From assembly GCF_001540865.1 (NCBI RefSeq), contig NW_017893386.1, positions 25,603 to 89,602 on the forward strand: 64,000 nt of DNA, written 5' to 3'. Below, piece by piece: positions 13,402-22,305 of this stretch. The position numbers and the translations under genes were made by a program. Source of the stretch: Ananas comosus. Taxonomy: Eukaryota; Streptophyta; Magnoliopsida; Poales; Bromeliaceae. The first letter of the stretch is position 1; each line of letters opens with the position of its first letter. The notes under the pieces are model-generated. The model did no database searches and was not told the origin of the DNA. It was given only the letters and a program-made list of their open reading frames with translations.

Positions 13402-13934
13402 GGCTGGTATACTATCGGTAGCACGGAGGCCTCCGTGCTACTAAGTTGTTTTCAATGATGCGGCTTTCAAATCGACGATCGGCTCCGTTAGACTTGATCT
13501 ACACTATTTAAAAGTATTTGGAAACTAAATTTCATAATTTTTCGACATTATTTGGCTAGTGATCAAAAGGTCTCAAAATTGATAATTTTAATGGTAGATT
13601 TGATGCTTTTGTGAATTTAACGGTGTAAAACAATCCAAATTTGATGAAATTTTTATAGAAAATTTTTTTCACTACTTAGAGTAAGATCAGTATCTCTGAT
13701 CTTAAATTCAAGTCTTTTATCATCACTTTTTATGAAATTTTTATTTTCAGTCGTTAATTTTTAGACTACTCGTTTTGATAGGTAATTGATGCCGAAAAAA
13801 GTATGAAATTTAGTTTCCAAATACTTTGAATAGTGTAGATCAAGTCTAACGGAACCGATCGTCGATTTGGAAGCCGCATCACTGAAAACAACTTGGTAGC
13901 ACGGAGGCCTCCGTGCTACCGATAGTATACCAGC
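13402..13934. mobile_element. Fold-back MITE, array element B, best preserved
   Basis: Left end GGCTGGTATACTATCG, right end CGATAGTATACCAGC. Just inside each end lies the palindrome GTAGCACGGAGGCCTCCGTGCTAC, complete at both termini. Next inside are TTGTTTTCAATGATGCGGCTT on the left and its inverse on the right, then the CGACGATCGGCTCCGTTAGA block and its inverse. 533 bp. No transposase is encoded. The target duplication is unclear (cta versus tta). Confidence 0.85.
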
Positions 13935-13965
13935 TTAGCTCTATAGAGCTATACAGAAGAGAGAA

Positions 13966-13974
<9 letters not shown>

Positions 13975-13998
<24 letters not shown>
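13975..13998. repeat. (GA)n microsatellite
   Basis: GAGAGA run between MITE elements B and C, similar to the run in front of element B. Confidence 0.7.
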
Positions 13999-14000
<2 letters not shown>

Positions 14001-14533
14001 GGCTACTATACTCTTATGAGTATTGGGCCCTTCGTACTCATAAGTTGTTTTCGATGATGGAGCTTCCGAATCGACGATCCACTTCGTTAAATATGATCTA
14101 GAGTATTTGAAACTTTTAGAAAATAAATTTCGTAATTTTTCGAAATCATAATAAAGTCCATCAAGCGGGCATAAAATGAACTATCAAAATCGAACGACGT
14201 CCTAAAAATGGATGATCGGATCCTTCAATTTAAGATCGGAGTTATTGATCTTTATCTAGGTAGTGAATAGAATTTTCTATCAAAATTTCAACCAATTCCG
14301 ATTCATTTACACCGTTAAACTAGCAAGTATCCCATAACGGTTGTTAAAAATTGTCAATTTTGTGAGTTTTTGATCGTAAGGCAAATGATGTCAAAAAATT
14401 ATGAAAATTAATTTCTAGAAGTTTTAAATGCTCTAGATAATGTTTAACAGTGTGGATCGTCGATTTGGAAGCTCTATCATCGAAAACAACTTATGAGTAC
14501 AAGGGCGATCATACTTATAAGAGTATAGTAGCC
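14001..14533. mobile_element. Fold-back MITE, array element C
   Basis: Left end GGCTACTATACTC with hairpin TTATGAGTA / TACTCATAA; right end ACTTATGAGTAC / GATCATACTTATAAGAGTATAGTAGCC. Inner blocks CGACGATCCACTTCGTTAAA and inverse AACAGTGTGGATCGTCGATT correspond to those of elements A and B but have diverged. The terminal stem is the TTATGAGTA type shared with the intronic MITE at 6355, not the GCACGGAG type. Confidence 0.8.
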
Positions 14534-14534
14534 G

Positions 14535-14848
14535 ACTCTAATAAATATATATTATTATACTAGTAATATATATTATATATAATATAATAATATATATATT
14601 AGTATATATATATATATACTATAACAAAATTTCTACTATTTAATAATATAGCGCCAACCAAAATTGTAAAGAGACCTATATTTTATAAAATTTAATTATT
14701 AGATTAAGATTCTAATTTTTTTTTTTTAACTTTCATTCAGGTAATAGAGCTATAATGTTTACATGTGTTTGGCAAGCTAGCTCATTATTCGTGGCTCGGT
14801 TATTAAACGACTGAATACCAGCTATTTTTCATCTCAATATGCTCAACT
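14535..14848. other. TA-rich microsatellite and unassigned spacer
   Basis: 14538-14620 is dominated by TATA dinucleotides. The remainder up to the copia element is AT-rich with no recognised gene or repeat. Confidence 0.5.
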
Positions 14849-15566
14849 TGTTTTAAAATGCGGAACGGCGAAAAATAGATCCAGAAAATAATTTAATGCA
14901 AGAAAAGAAAAGATAAGCGGAAAGAACACACCGATATTTACGTGGTTCGGCCAACGGCCTACGTCCACGGGCGAAGACGGAGCAAATAATTTATTAATGT
15001 CAAAAAGGCGGAGTACAAAGAAGATCTCTCAAAGAACCAAAATTTAATTAGATCGAAAACGCCGAAATCCGCATCCTACAAGCGACTCCAAATAAGATAG
15101 CTCGGCTCACCATAGATGATGTGCGGCTCCTTTTTTGATGCCTCGGAATAGCAACAATATGCCTGTCGCCTTAATTAATTAGCATGTGCAGGCCGCGACT
15201 CCTTCACCTTAATTAATTAGCATGTAACGGGCCGCGGCTCCTTCACCAGAATGTTGACTTAATTAATTAGACTTGAGTCTAATTAACAATGCGGCATCAT
15301 TAGAGCTTGCCTCTAATTAGAGCATGGACCACTAACAACTGAATTAATTTTGCATGGCTCTTAATTGGGTCGCGGCTTCATTAACTTGGCCGTAGCATGT
15401 ATATATAATACATGTCTCCTAATTAGAGTCTAATTCTAATTAGATTAGAATTACACTCCTAATTATAATCCATATATGCCAAATTAAATCTAAATAATAT
15501 CTAATCCCAATTAGATTAGGATTTATCCTCAATTTAGATAACTACAAATCTAAACCAAATATAACA
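14849..15566 (-). repeat. 3' LTR of the copia element
   Basis: 718 bp, about 83 bp longer than the 5' LTR. The extra length lies in a segment with repeated TTAATTAATTAGCATGT plus CGCGGCTCCTTCACC units (about 15170-15250), which the 5' LTR lacks. Both share ACACCGATATTTACGTGGTT and the TGTTATATTTGG start. The indels show the insertion is not very recent. Confidence 0.88.
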
Positions 15567-15700
15567 ATCTCCACCTTGGTTTAATTTGTAGTTTAGCTGC
15601 CGCTATGTCGAGATCGCCACAAAACTTCACCTTGAATTTAATTCGCCTTAATGCTCCTTAACGCTCTGTGTTCCGTCTTCTCCAAACGCCCCATAGGGTC

Positions 15701-18700
15701 TCAAGTGCTGCCAACTGCCACCAAGTCCAAACAATGTTTGAACTTGGCAATAGTAAGGGACTTAGTAAGCATATCCGCCGGATTGTCCTCAGTACCAATT
15801 TTCTTAACTGTCAACGTGCGTTTCCCAATCACATCCCGAACAAAGTGAAACTTTACATCGATGTGCTTTGTCCTCTCATGAAACATTTGATCTTTAGACA
15901 AATGAATAGCACTTTGACTGTCCGAATAAACAACCGTCGGATCCCAATAAGAAGAAAGCTCTCCAAATAAGCCTCTTAGCCACATAGCTTCCTTCACACC
16001 CTCTGTCATAGCAATATATTCCGCCTCCGTCGTAGACAAGGCGACAATAGGTTGTAGTGAAGCTTTCCAACTAACTGCACATCCGCCAATAGAGAATACA
16101 TAACCTGAAAGTGATCTCCTCCTATCCAAATCACCTGCAAAGTCCGAATCAACATATCCAACCACACTATCCTTACACCTCCCAAACTCTAAACAAGTGT
16201 TAGTGGTACCTCGTAAGTATCTCAAAATCCACTTAACAGCCTGCCAATGAGCCTTACCAGGATTGGTCATATACCTGCTAACCATGCTCACTGCGTAGGA
16301 GATGTCCGGCCGTGTGCAAACCATGGCGTACATTATGCTCCCGACAGCACTGGAATAGGGAACATGTGACATGTACTCCCGCTCATCATCAGACTGCGGT
16401 GATAACTCGGCGGAAAGTCTGAAATGCGCCGCAAAAGGAGTGCTCACTGGTTTTGCGTCTGTCATCCCAAAACGCTTTAAAATCTTCTCTATATATTTCT
16501 CCTGTGTCAAATGCAGTAGTCCTGACTTATTGTCCCTCTTAATTTCCATACCAAGGATTTTCTTAGCAGCACCTAGATCTTTCATCCCAAACTCACCCTT
16601 AAGTAAAGCCTTCAATTTATTTATCTCAACTATGTCGCTGGAAGCAATTAACATATCATCGACATAGAGCAACAAATATATGAAAGATCCCTTATCAAGC
16701 TTTCTAAAATATACGCAACTGTCACGTTTGCTTCTGGAATATCCGTGACCTGTCATGAAGGAGTCGAACCGCTTATACCATTGTCGAGGAGACTGTTTTA
16801 AGCCATAAAGCGATTTCTTTAACAGGCAAACATGGTCCTCCTTCCCTTCAACAATGAATCCCTCCGGCTGTTTCATATAAATTTGCTCCTCAAGTTCTCC
16901 ATGCAGAAAAGCTGTCTTAACATCAAGCTGCTCAAGATACAGGTCATTCATGGCTACTAACGATAAAAGAATACGAATAGAAGTATGCTTTACGACGGGT
17001 GAGAAAATATCATTAAAGTCCACACCTTCTACCTGACTGTAGCCCTTAGCAACTAAACGAGCTTTATACCTTGTATCTTCCACGCCAGGGATTCCGTCCT
17101 TTTTCTTGAAGACCCACTTACAGCCGACAATTTTCTTGCCTGTAGGCGGTTTTACCAACTCCCATGTGCGATTCTTATGGAGAGACTCCATCTCCTCATT
17201 CATCGCCATCAACCACTCTGCAGAACTGGCACCCGAAATAGCTTGATTATATGTGGAAGGTTCACCTTCTTCTTCTGTATCTTGTGCCACTGAAAGAGCG
17301 TACGCAACCATATCTTCATAACCATATCTCTGCGGTGGTTTAATCTGTCTCCTCGCTCTGCCTGTAGCAATGCTCTGCCTCTCAACTTGTGGGGTTTCAG
17401 TTACTGAGATGTCTGTCGACTGAACTTGTTCTGACTGAGAAGAATCCTGTGACTGAACTATACCATCGGTCTCTACCTCCACCTGCTTGCTAGCACTCGG
17501 GGTCTCATTAGAAGAATTACGGTTAGGATATAACATAGCAGATTCATCAAATGTGACATCCCTACTAATAATTAATTTAGACGATTCAGGATACCACAAT
17601 CTATATCCCTTAACCCCCGATGCATAACCAATAAAAATGCACTTTTTAGCCCTAGGTTCTAACTTGCCTTCATTAACATGAACATAAGCAGGACAACCAA
17701 ATATTCGCAAATTAGAATAATCAGAAGGGCTACCAGACCATACCTCCTCCGGAGTTTTGCAATCAAGTGCTGAATGTGGAGATCGATTCACTAGATAGCA
17801 TGCCGTAGAGATCGCCTCTGCCGAGAAACTCTTAGCTAAGCCAGCATTAGAGAGCATAGAACGGGCCCTCTCCAAAAGAGTTCTATTCATCCGTTCGGCC
17901 ACCCCGTTCTGCTGTGGAGTATGCCTAACTGTTTTATGTCGAACGATCCCTTCCTTTTTGCAGAATTCTTCAAACTCTGACGAACAGAATTCCAAACCGT
18001 TGTCGGTCCTTAATCTCTTGATCTTCTTTTCAGTTTGCTTTTCAATCACGACCTTCCACTGCTTGAAATAATTGAACACCTCATCCTTACTTTTCAGAAA
18101 GAACGCCCACACTTTACGAGAATAGTCGTCAATAAAAGTCAATATATATCTAGCACCACCATGAGTAGGAGTACGAGAAGGTCCCCAAAGATCAGAATGG
18201 ATGTAGTCCAGAGTACCTTTTGTTCGGTGAACTGCGGCCTTAAAGCTGACTCTCTTTTGTTTGCCAAGAACACAATGCTCGCAGAAGTCCAACTTTTCTA
18301 AACTCTGACTACCAAGTAAACCTCTCTCGTCCAACTTCATCATACCATATTCACTCATATGGCCCAGTCGCATATGCCATAATCTGGTGCTATCCGAATC
18401 TGACTTAGAAGAAGAAGTCACTGCTGCTGAACCTGTCACAGTGGAACCCTGTAGAACATATAACATGTCGGACAATTTGGCCTTCATCACTACAAGATTC
18501 CCTTTAGCGACCTTCATTAATCCATCAGCTGAAGAATACTTAAAGCCTTTAGTATCAAGTGTACCCAATGAGATCAGATTTTTTCTCATATCCGGAACAT
18601 GCCGAACCTCAGATATAGTCCTCACTACTCCATCGAACATTCGTACCCGAATAGTGCCAATTCCAATAACTGTGCACTTAGAGTGATTTCCCATCAATAC

Positions 18701-19558
18701 ATCTCCACCTTTAATAGGCATGTACGTCGAGAACCATTCTCTATGTGTACAGATATGAAAAGAACATGCGGAGTCCATAAGCCACTCATCCTGTCTGCGT
18801 GTCTTATCCGTAACTGTAAAGACGATATCATTTTTATCTGATTCTCCTGCTGCAACACTTGCTTCTGCTTCAGCATTGATATTTTTCTGACTTTGATTTT
18901 TATCACCGTTATTCTTCCGCTGCTCTTTATTTTTCAACTTGAAACAATCAGCTTTTATGTGACCCTTCTTCTTACAATAACCACAAATCAGATTTCTGTG
19001 CTTTGACTTTGATCTAGATGTACCTCTATTACCGGAACCCTTCTCCCGAGACCTCCCTCTAGCGACCAAACCTTGTCCTGAAGCTCCACCTGTCTCGTTG
19101 CTTATCTGCATGTCAATTCTCTCTTTTGAAAGTAAAGAGGATTTAACATCATCGAGACATAGAGTATCTCGTCCAAACAAGAAAGTCTCACGAAAATTCT
19201 TATAAGAGGGCGGTAGAGAACATAATAATAAAATGGCTTCATCTTCCTCCTCGATTTTAACATCTATCGAGCGGAGATCCATAATAATAGAATTAAATTC
19301 ATCTAAATGCGACTTAATAGAGGTACCTTCCGCCATGCGCAACATGAAGAGACGTTGCTTCAAATATAACTTGTTGGTGAGAGACTTCGTCATATAGAGA
19401 GACTCCAATTTAAGCCAAAGCCCTGCAGCGGTCTTTTCATTCAAGACCTCGCGCAATACCTCATCGGATAAACATAATTGTATTGCCGTAAGAGCTTTAT
19501 CATCAATCTCCTCCTTCTGCTCTGCTGTTAACGAATCGGGCATCTTTTCTTTTCCCAA
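15701..19558 (-). CDS. Copia gag-pol polyprotein, long open frame lacking the intact gag N terminus
   Basis: 1285 codons open. Domains by residue: gag UBN2-type (about 15-150), zinc knuckle CGYCKKKGHIKADC (about 192-205), aspartic protease with MDSACSFH (about 262-268), GAG-pre-integrase LWHMRLGHM and CEHC (zinc-binding HHCC), integrase core with HSDLWGP, RTDNGLEF and the PQQNGVAER glutamate, reverse transcriptase from CKWVFKKK to YVDDMLIA (catalytic YVDD), and RNase H with VDSDFAGD, TEAEY and SDSQSA. It would produce the polyprotein that replicates the element in cytoplasmic particles. The natural start is the ATG at 19667, but a TAA at 19578-19580 and an extra base near 19558 separate it from the long frame; the older fragment at 21.1 kb lacks the extra base. 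Hence it is probably non-autonomous. Confidence 0.92.
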   Translation of the reverse strand: MGKEKMPDSLTAEQKEEIDDKALTAIQLCLSDEVLREVLNEKTAAGLWLKLESLYMTKSLTNKLYLKQRLFMLRMAEGTSIKSHLDEFNSIIMDLRSIDVKIEEEDEAILLLCSLPPSYKNFRETFLFGRDTLCLDDVKSSLLSKERIDMQISNETGGASGQGLVARGRSREKGSGNRGTSRSKSKHRNLICGYCKKKGHIKADCFKLKNKEQRKNNGDKNQSQKNINAEAEASVAAGESDKNDIVFTVTDKTRRQDEWLMDSACSFHICTHREWFSTYMPIKGGDVLMGNHSKCTVIGIGTIRVRMFDGVVRTISEVRHVPDMRKNLISLGTLDTKGFKYSSADGLMKVAKGNLVVMKAKLSDMLYVLQGSTVTGSAAVTSSSKSDSDSTRLWHMRLGHMSEYGMMKLDERGLLGSQSLEKLDFCEHCVLGKQKRVSFKAAVHRTKGTLDYIHSDLWGPSRTPTHGGARYILTFIDDYSRKVWAFFLKSKDEVFNYFKQWKVVIEKQTEKKIKRLRTDNGLEFCSSEFEEFCKKEGIVRHKTVRHTPQQNGVAERMNRTLLERARSMLSNAGLAKSFSAEAISTACYLVNRSPHSALDCKTPEEVWSGSPSDYSNLRIFGCPAYVHVNEGKLEPRAKKCIFIGYASGVKGYRLWYPESSKLIISRDVTFDESAMLYPNRNSSNETPSASKQVEVETDGIVQSQDSSQSEQVQSTDISVTETPQVERQSIATGRARRQIKPPQRYGYEDMVAYALSVAQDTEEEGEPSTYNQAISGASSAEWLMAMNEEMESLHKNRTWELVKPPTGKKIVGCKWVFKKKDGIPGVEDTRYKARLVAKGYSQVEGVDFNDIFSPVVKHTSIRILLSLVAMNDLYLEQLDVKTAFLHGELEEQIYMKQPEGFIVEGKEDHVCLLKKSLYGLKQSPRQWYKRFDSFMTGHGYSRSKRDSCVYFRKLDKGSFIYLLLYVDDMLIASSDIVEINKLKALLKGEFGMKDLGAAKKILGMEIKRDNKSGLLHLTQEKYIEKILKRFGMTDAKPVSTPFAAHFRLSAELSPQSDDEREYMSHVPYSSAVGSIMYAMVCTRPDISYAVSMVSRYMTNPGKAHWQAVKWILRYLRGTTNTCLEFGRCKDSVVGYVDSDFAGDLDRRRSLSGYVFSIGGCAVSWKASLQPIVALSTTEAEYIAMTEGVKEAMWLRGLFGELSSYWDPTVVYSDSQSAIHLSKDQMFHERTKHIDVKFHFVRDVIGKRTLTVKKIGTEDNPADMLTKSLTIAKFKHCLDLVAVGST

Positions 19559-19694
19559 ACAGTGCCTTCTGCAATCCTTACTGCGTCAATACAGCACGCA
19601 TCTTAACTTGCCATAATGCGAAACTGTTTGTCCTGTCAAATTTCTGAATCTCGAACTTCGTCGTCATCTTAATCCTCAAAGGGAATAGAAAGTC

Positions 19695-19707
19695 TCTAAT
19701 ACTAGTT
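19695..19707 (-). promoter_or_regulatory. Degenerate primer binding site (initiator tRNA-Met type)
   Basis: Reads TAGTATTAGAGAC on the minus strand, next to the 5' LTR. The usual copia site is TGGTATCAGAGC, so it has decayed at three positions. The older fragment keeps TGGTATCAAAGCC at 21280-21292. Confidence 0.65.
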
Positions 19708-20342
19708 TGTTAAAATTGGAACGGCAAAAAATAGATCTAGAAAATAATTTAATGCAGGAAACGAAAAGAAAAGAAAAGAGGAAAGAGCACACCGATATTT
19801 ACGTGGTTCGGCCAACGGCCTACGTCCACGGGTGAAGACGGAGAAAATACTTTATTAATATCGAAAAGGCGGAGTACAAAAAAGATATCTCGAAAGACCA
19901 AAGCTTAATTAGATCCGAAAACGCCACAACAATCAACTCAGAAAGAAGGACTTCTCTTAACCCGTACGGACTCCAAAGTGGCGTTAATTAGAGTCGCCGT
20001 GGATCCTCACCGTACGGAACATGAATAGCTTGGTTTAATTAATTAGACTTGGGTCTAATTAACATTGCGGCATCATTAGACCTTGCCTCTAATTAAAGCA
20101 CAGACCACACCACCAAGAATTAATTTTGCATGGCTCTTAATTGGGTCGCGGCGTTATTAACTTGGCCGTAGTATGTATATATAATACATGTCTCCTAACT
20201 AGAGTCTAATTCTAATTATATTAGAATTACATTCCTAATTATAATTCATTTATGCCAAATTAAATCTAAATTATATCCAATTCTAAATAGATTAGGATTT
20301 AACTCCAATTTAGATAACTACAAATCTAAACCAAATATAACA
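19708..20342 (-). repeat. 5' LTR of the copia element
   Basis: 635 bp from TGTTATATTTGG (20342) to the TG at 19708. It matches the 3' LTR across TCTAGAAAATAATTTAATGC and GGTTCGGCCAACGGCCTACG, with substitutions and indels between. Confidence 0.88.
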
Positions 20343-21942
20343 AAGACAAGATTATTGCCATCTAAATTCCTCCTACCACAACACTTGCTTTTGCTCGAAT
20401 ATTAATTCTTTTTTTATCTTGATTCTTTTCGCTGTTATTCTTTCGCTAATTTTATTTTTTAACTTAAAGCAATTAGTTTTTATGTGATCTTTCTTCTTAC
20501 AACCGCAAATCAGATTTTTATATTTTGACTTTGATCTATATGTACTTTTGTTACTAAAACCCTTCTCTCGAGACCTCCCTCTAGCGACCAAACTTTCTGC
20601 TGAAGCACCACCTGTCTCGTGCTTATCTGCATATCGAGACATGGAGTATCTTGTTCAAATAAGAAGTTATCACGAAAATTTTTATAAGAGGAGGATAAAG
20701 AACATAATAATAAAAGAGTTTCATCCTCTTCCTTTATTTTGGCACTTATCGAGCGAAGATTCATAACAATAAAATTAAATTCATCTAAATGCAACTTAAT
20801 AGATGTATCTTTTATTATGCGTAATATGAAGAGACGTTACTTCAAATATAATTTGTTGGTGAGAGATTTTTTTATGTATAAAGACTCCAATTTAAGCCAC
20901 AATCCTATAACGGTCTTTTCATCCAATACCTCATGCAATACCTTATTGGATAAATATAATTATATTGCCATAAAAGATTTGGCATCAATCTCGTTCTTCT
21001 GCTCCGGCGTTAATGAATCAGGCATCTTTTCTTTTCCCAATAGTGTCACCTCATTGGATAAATATAATTATATTACCGTAAGAGTTTTGTCATCAATCTC
21101 CTCCTTCTGCTCCGATGTTAATGAATCGGGCATTTTTTCTTTTTCCAACAGTGCCTTCTGTAATCCTTACTATATTAGTATAGCACGCATCTTGGCTTGC
21201 TATAATGCAAAACTGTTGGCCTGTCAAAGTTTTGAATTTCGAACTTCATCGTTATCTTAATCCTCAAGTGAATAGAAAAGGCTTTGATACCAGTTTATTA
21301 AAATCAAAACAGCGAAAAATAAATTTAGAAAAATATTTAATGTAGAAAAAGAAAAAAAAAAGAGCACATTGAGATTTATATAGTTCGATCACCCGCCTAC
21401 ATCCATGGTTTAAGACGAAGCAAATAATGTGGAAGGTGGAGCACAAAAATATAGTCTTTAAAAAGAGCAAAATTCTAATTAGATTGAAAACGCCACAATC
21501 CCCGTCCATACAAGCAACTTCAAAATCGCTCGGCTCTCACCAATGCACACCACGCCGGTGTTACCACGCATATACGGATTACGGACACAAGAATCATCTC
21601 TTGCGTTGCTCAAGCGCGCACAGCTTGCCTCAATTATGCTTGCCCCTTTTAATTAGAGTTCCAGTTGAGAGGCTCTGCTGTCTCTCACCTGCATGGCTTA
21701 ATTAGAGCTTAATAAGGCATCGCTTCATGGCTTCATTAATTTAGCCATAGCAATATATATATATATATATATATAATACATATATATATAGGCCATAAAC
21801 ACAAGTCTAATTCTAATTGAATTAGAATTAAACTCCTATTTATAATTCATATAGCCCAAATTAATTTAAATTACATTTTATTCTAATTAGGCTAGAATTT
21901 AACTTCAATTTAGATAACTATAAATCTAAATCCAATATAACA
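20343..21942 (-). mobile_element. Older truncated copia copy: gag fragment plus 5' LTR
   Basis: Same family, same orientation, directly abutting the intact element. The LTR is 21296-21942 (starts TGTTATATTGG, ends TA instead of CA), the primer site is at 21280-21292, then a heavily mutated gag runs to about 20373, ending just after the zinc knuckle (one cysteine spacing lost: ICGCKKKDHIKTNC). Within gag, 20942-21152 holds a tandem duplication of about 110 bp (TCATTGGATAAATATAATTA repeated). The rest of pol is absent on both sides of the younger element, so nested insertion alone does not explain the junction. Confidence 0.85.
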
Positions 21943-22305
21943 TATATTTTAGAGAAATTTATCTGTCACTGAATATCTTTATACCAAGCTGTACGAAATT
22001 AACGCTTTTATTACCTTACAAATTAAGAACACTTATACAATATTACCTCGATCACATACAACAATTATTTTATAGTAGACTCGCACACACTCATGCCCAC
22101 ATTATTTTATGATAGACCGGCACACACACATACACACCTGAAGTTGCAAGTGACTGGCACACCAACCCTCCTCTAAATCTCTCCATACTCTGAACTCTCT
22201 ATATATGCTACTATTGCTTAACACTGCGGCTTAGTGTGAGGACCTCACACCAATTTGTAGGCATCCAGTGTCTGCTCGGAGTGACTTAAGCTAAATTGGA
22301 CACAA
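21943..22305. other. 3' flank of DUF247 gene A, duplicated at 37020-37410
   Basis: GAAATTTATCTGTCACTGAA, CTCGCACACACTCATG, CCTGAAGTTGCAAGTGACTGG and GTGAGGACCTCACACCAATTT are matched in order in the 3' flank of gene B. The perfect palindrome GTGAGGACCTCAC is conserved in both (22236-22248 and 37337-37349). Probably 3' UTR. Confidence 0.7.

Larger units (their letters stand above)
14849..20342 (-). mobile_element. Ty1/copia LTR retrotransposon, Tnt1/Tork-like, nearly intact
   Basis: Complete layout on the minus strand: 5' LTR 19708-20342, tRNA-iMet-type primer site, gag-pol, polypurine tract (AAGGTGGAGAT at 15567-15577) and 3' LTR 14849-15566. LTRs begin TGTTATATTTGG. Domain order gag, protease, integrase, reverse transcriptase, RNase H is diagnostic of copia. 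No 5-bp target duplication is visible (caact left, aagac right), so one border may have been rearranged. Gag near its N terminus carries a stop (19578-19580) and a one-base frameshift (near 19558). Confidence 0.92.

Noticed and set aside
12615..14101. Short frames across the MITE array
   Set aside because: They fall in fold-back elements and microsatellites; amino acid content follows the repeats.
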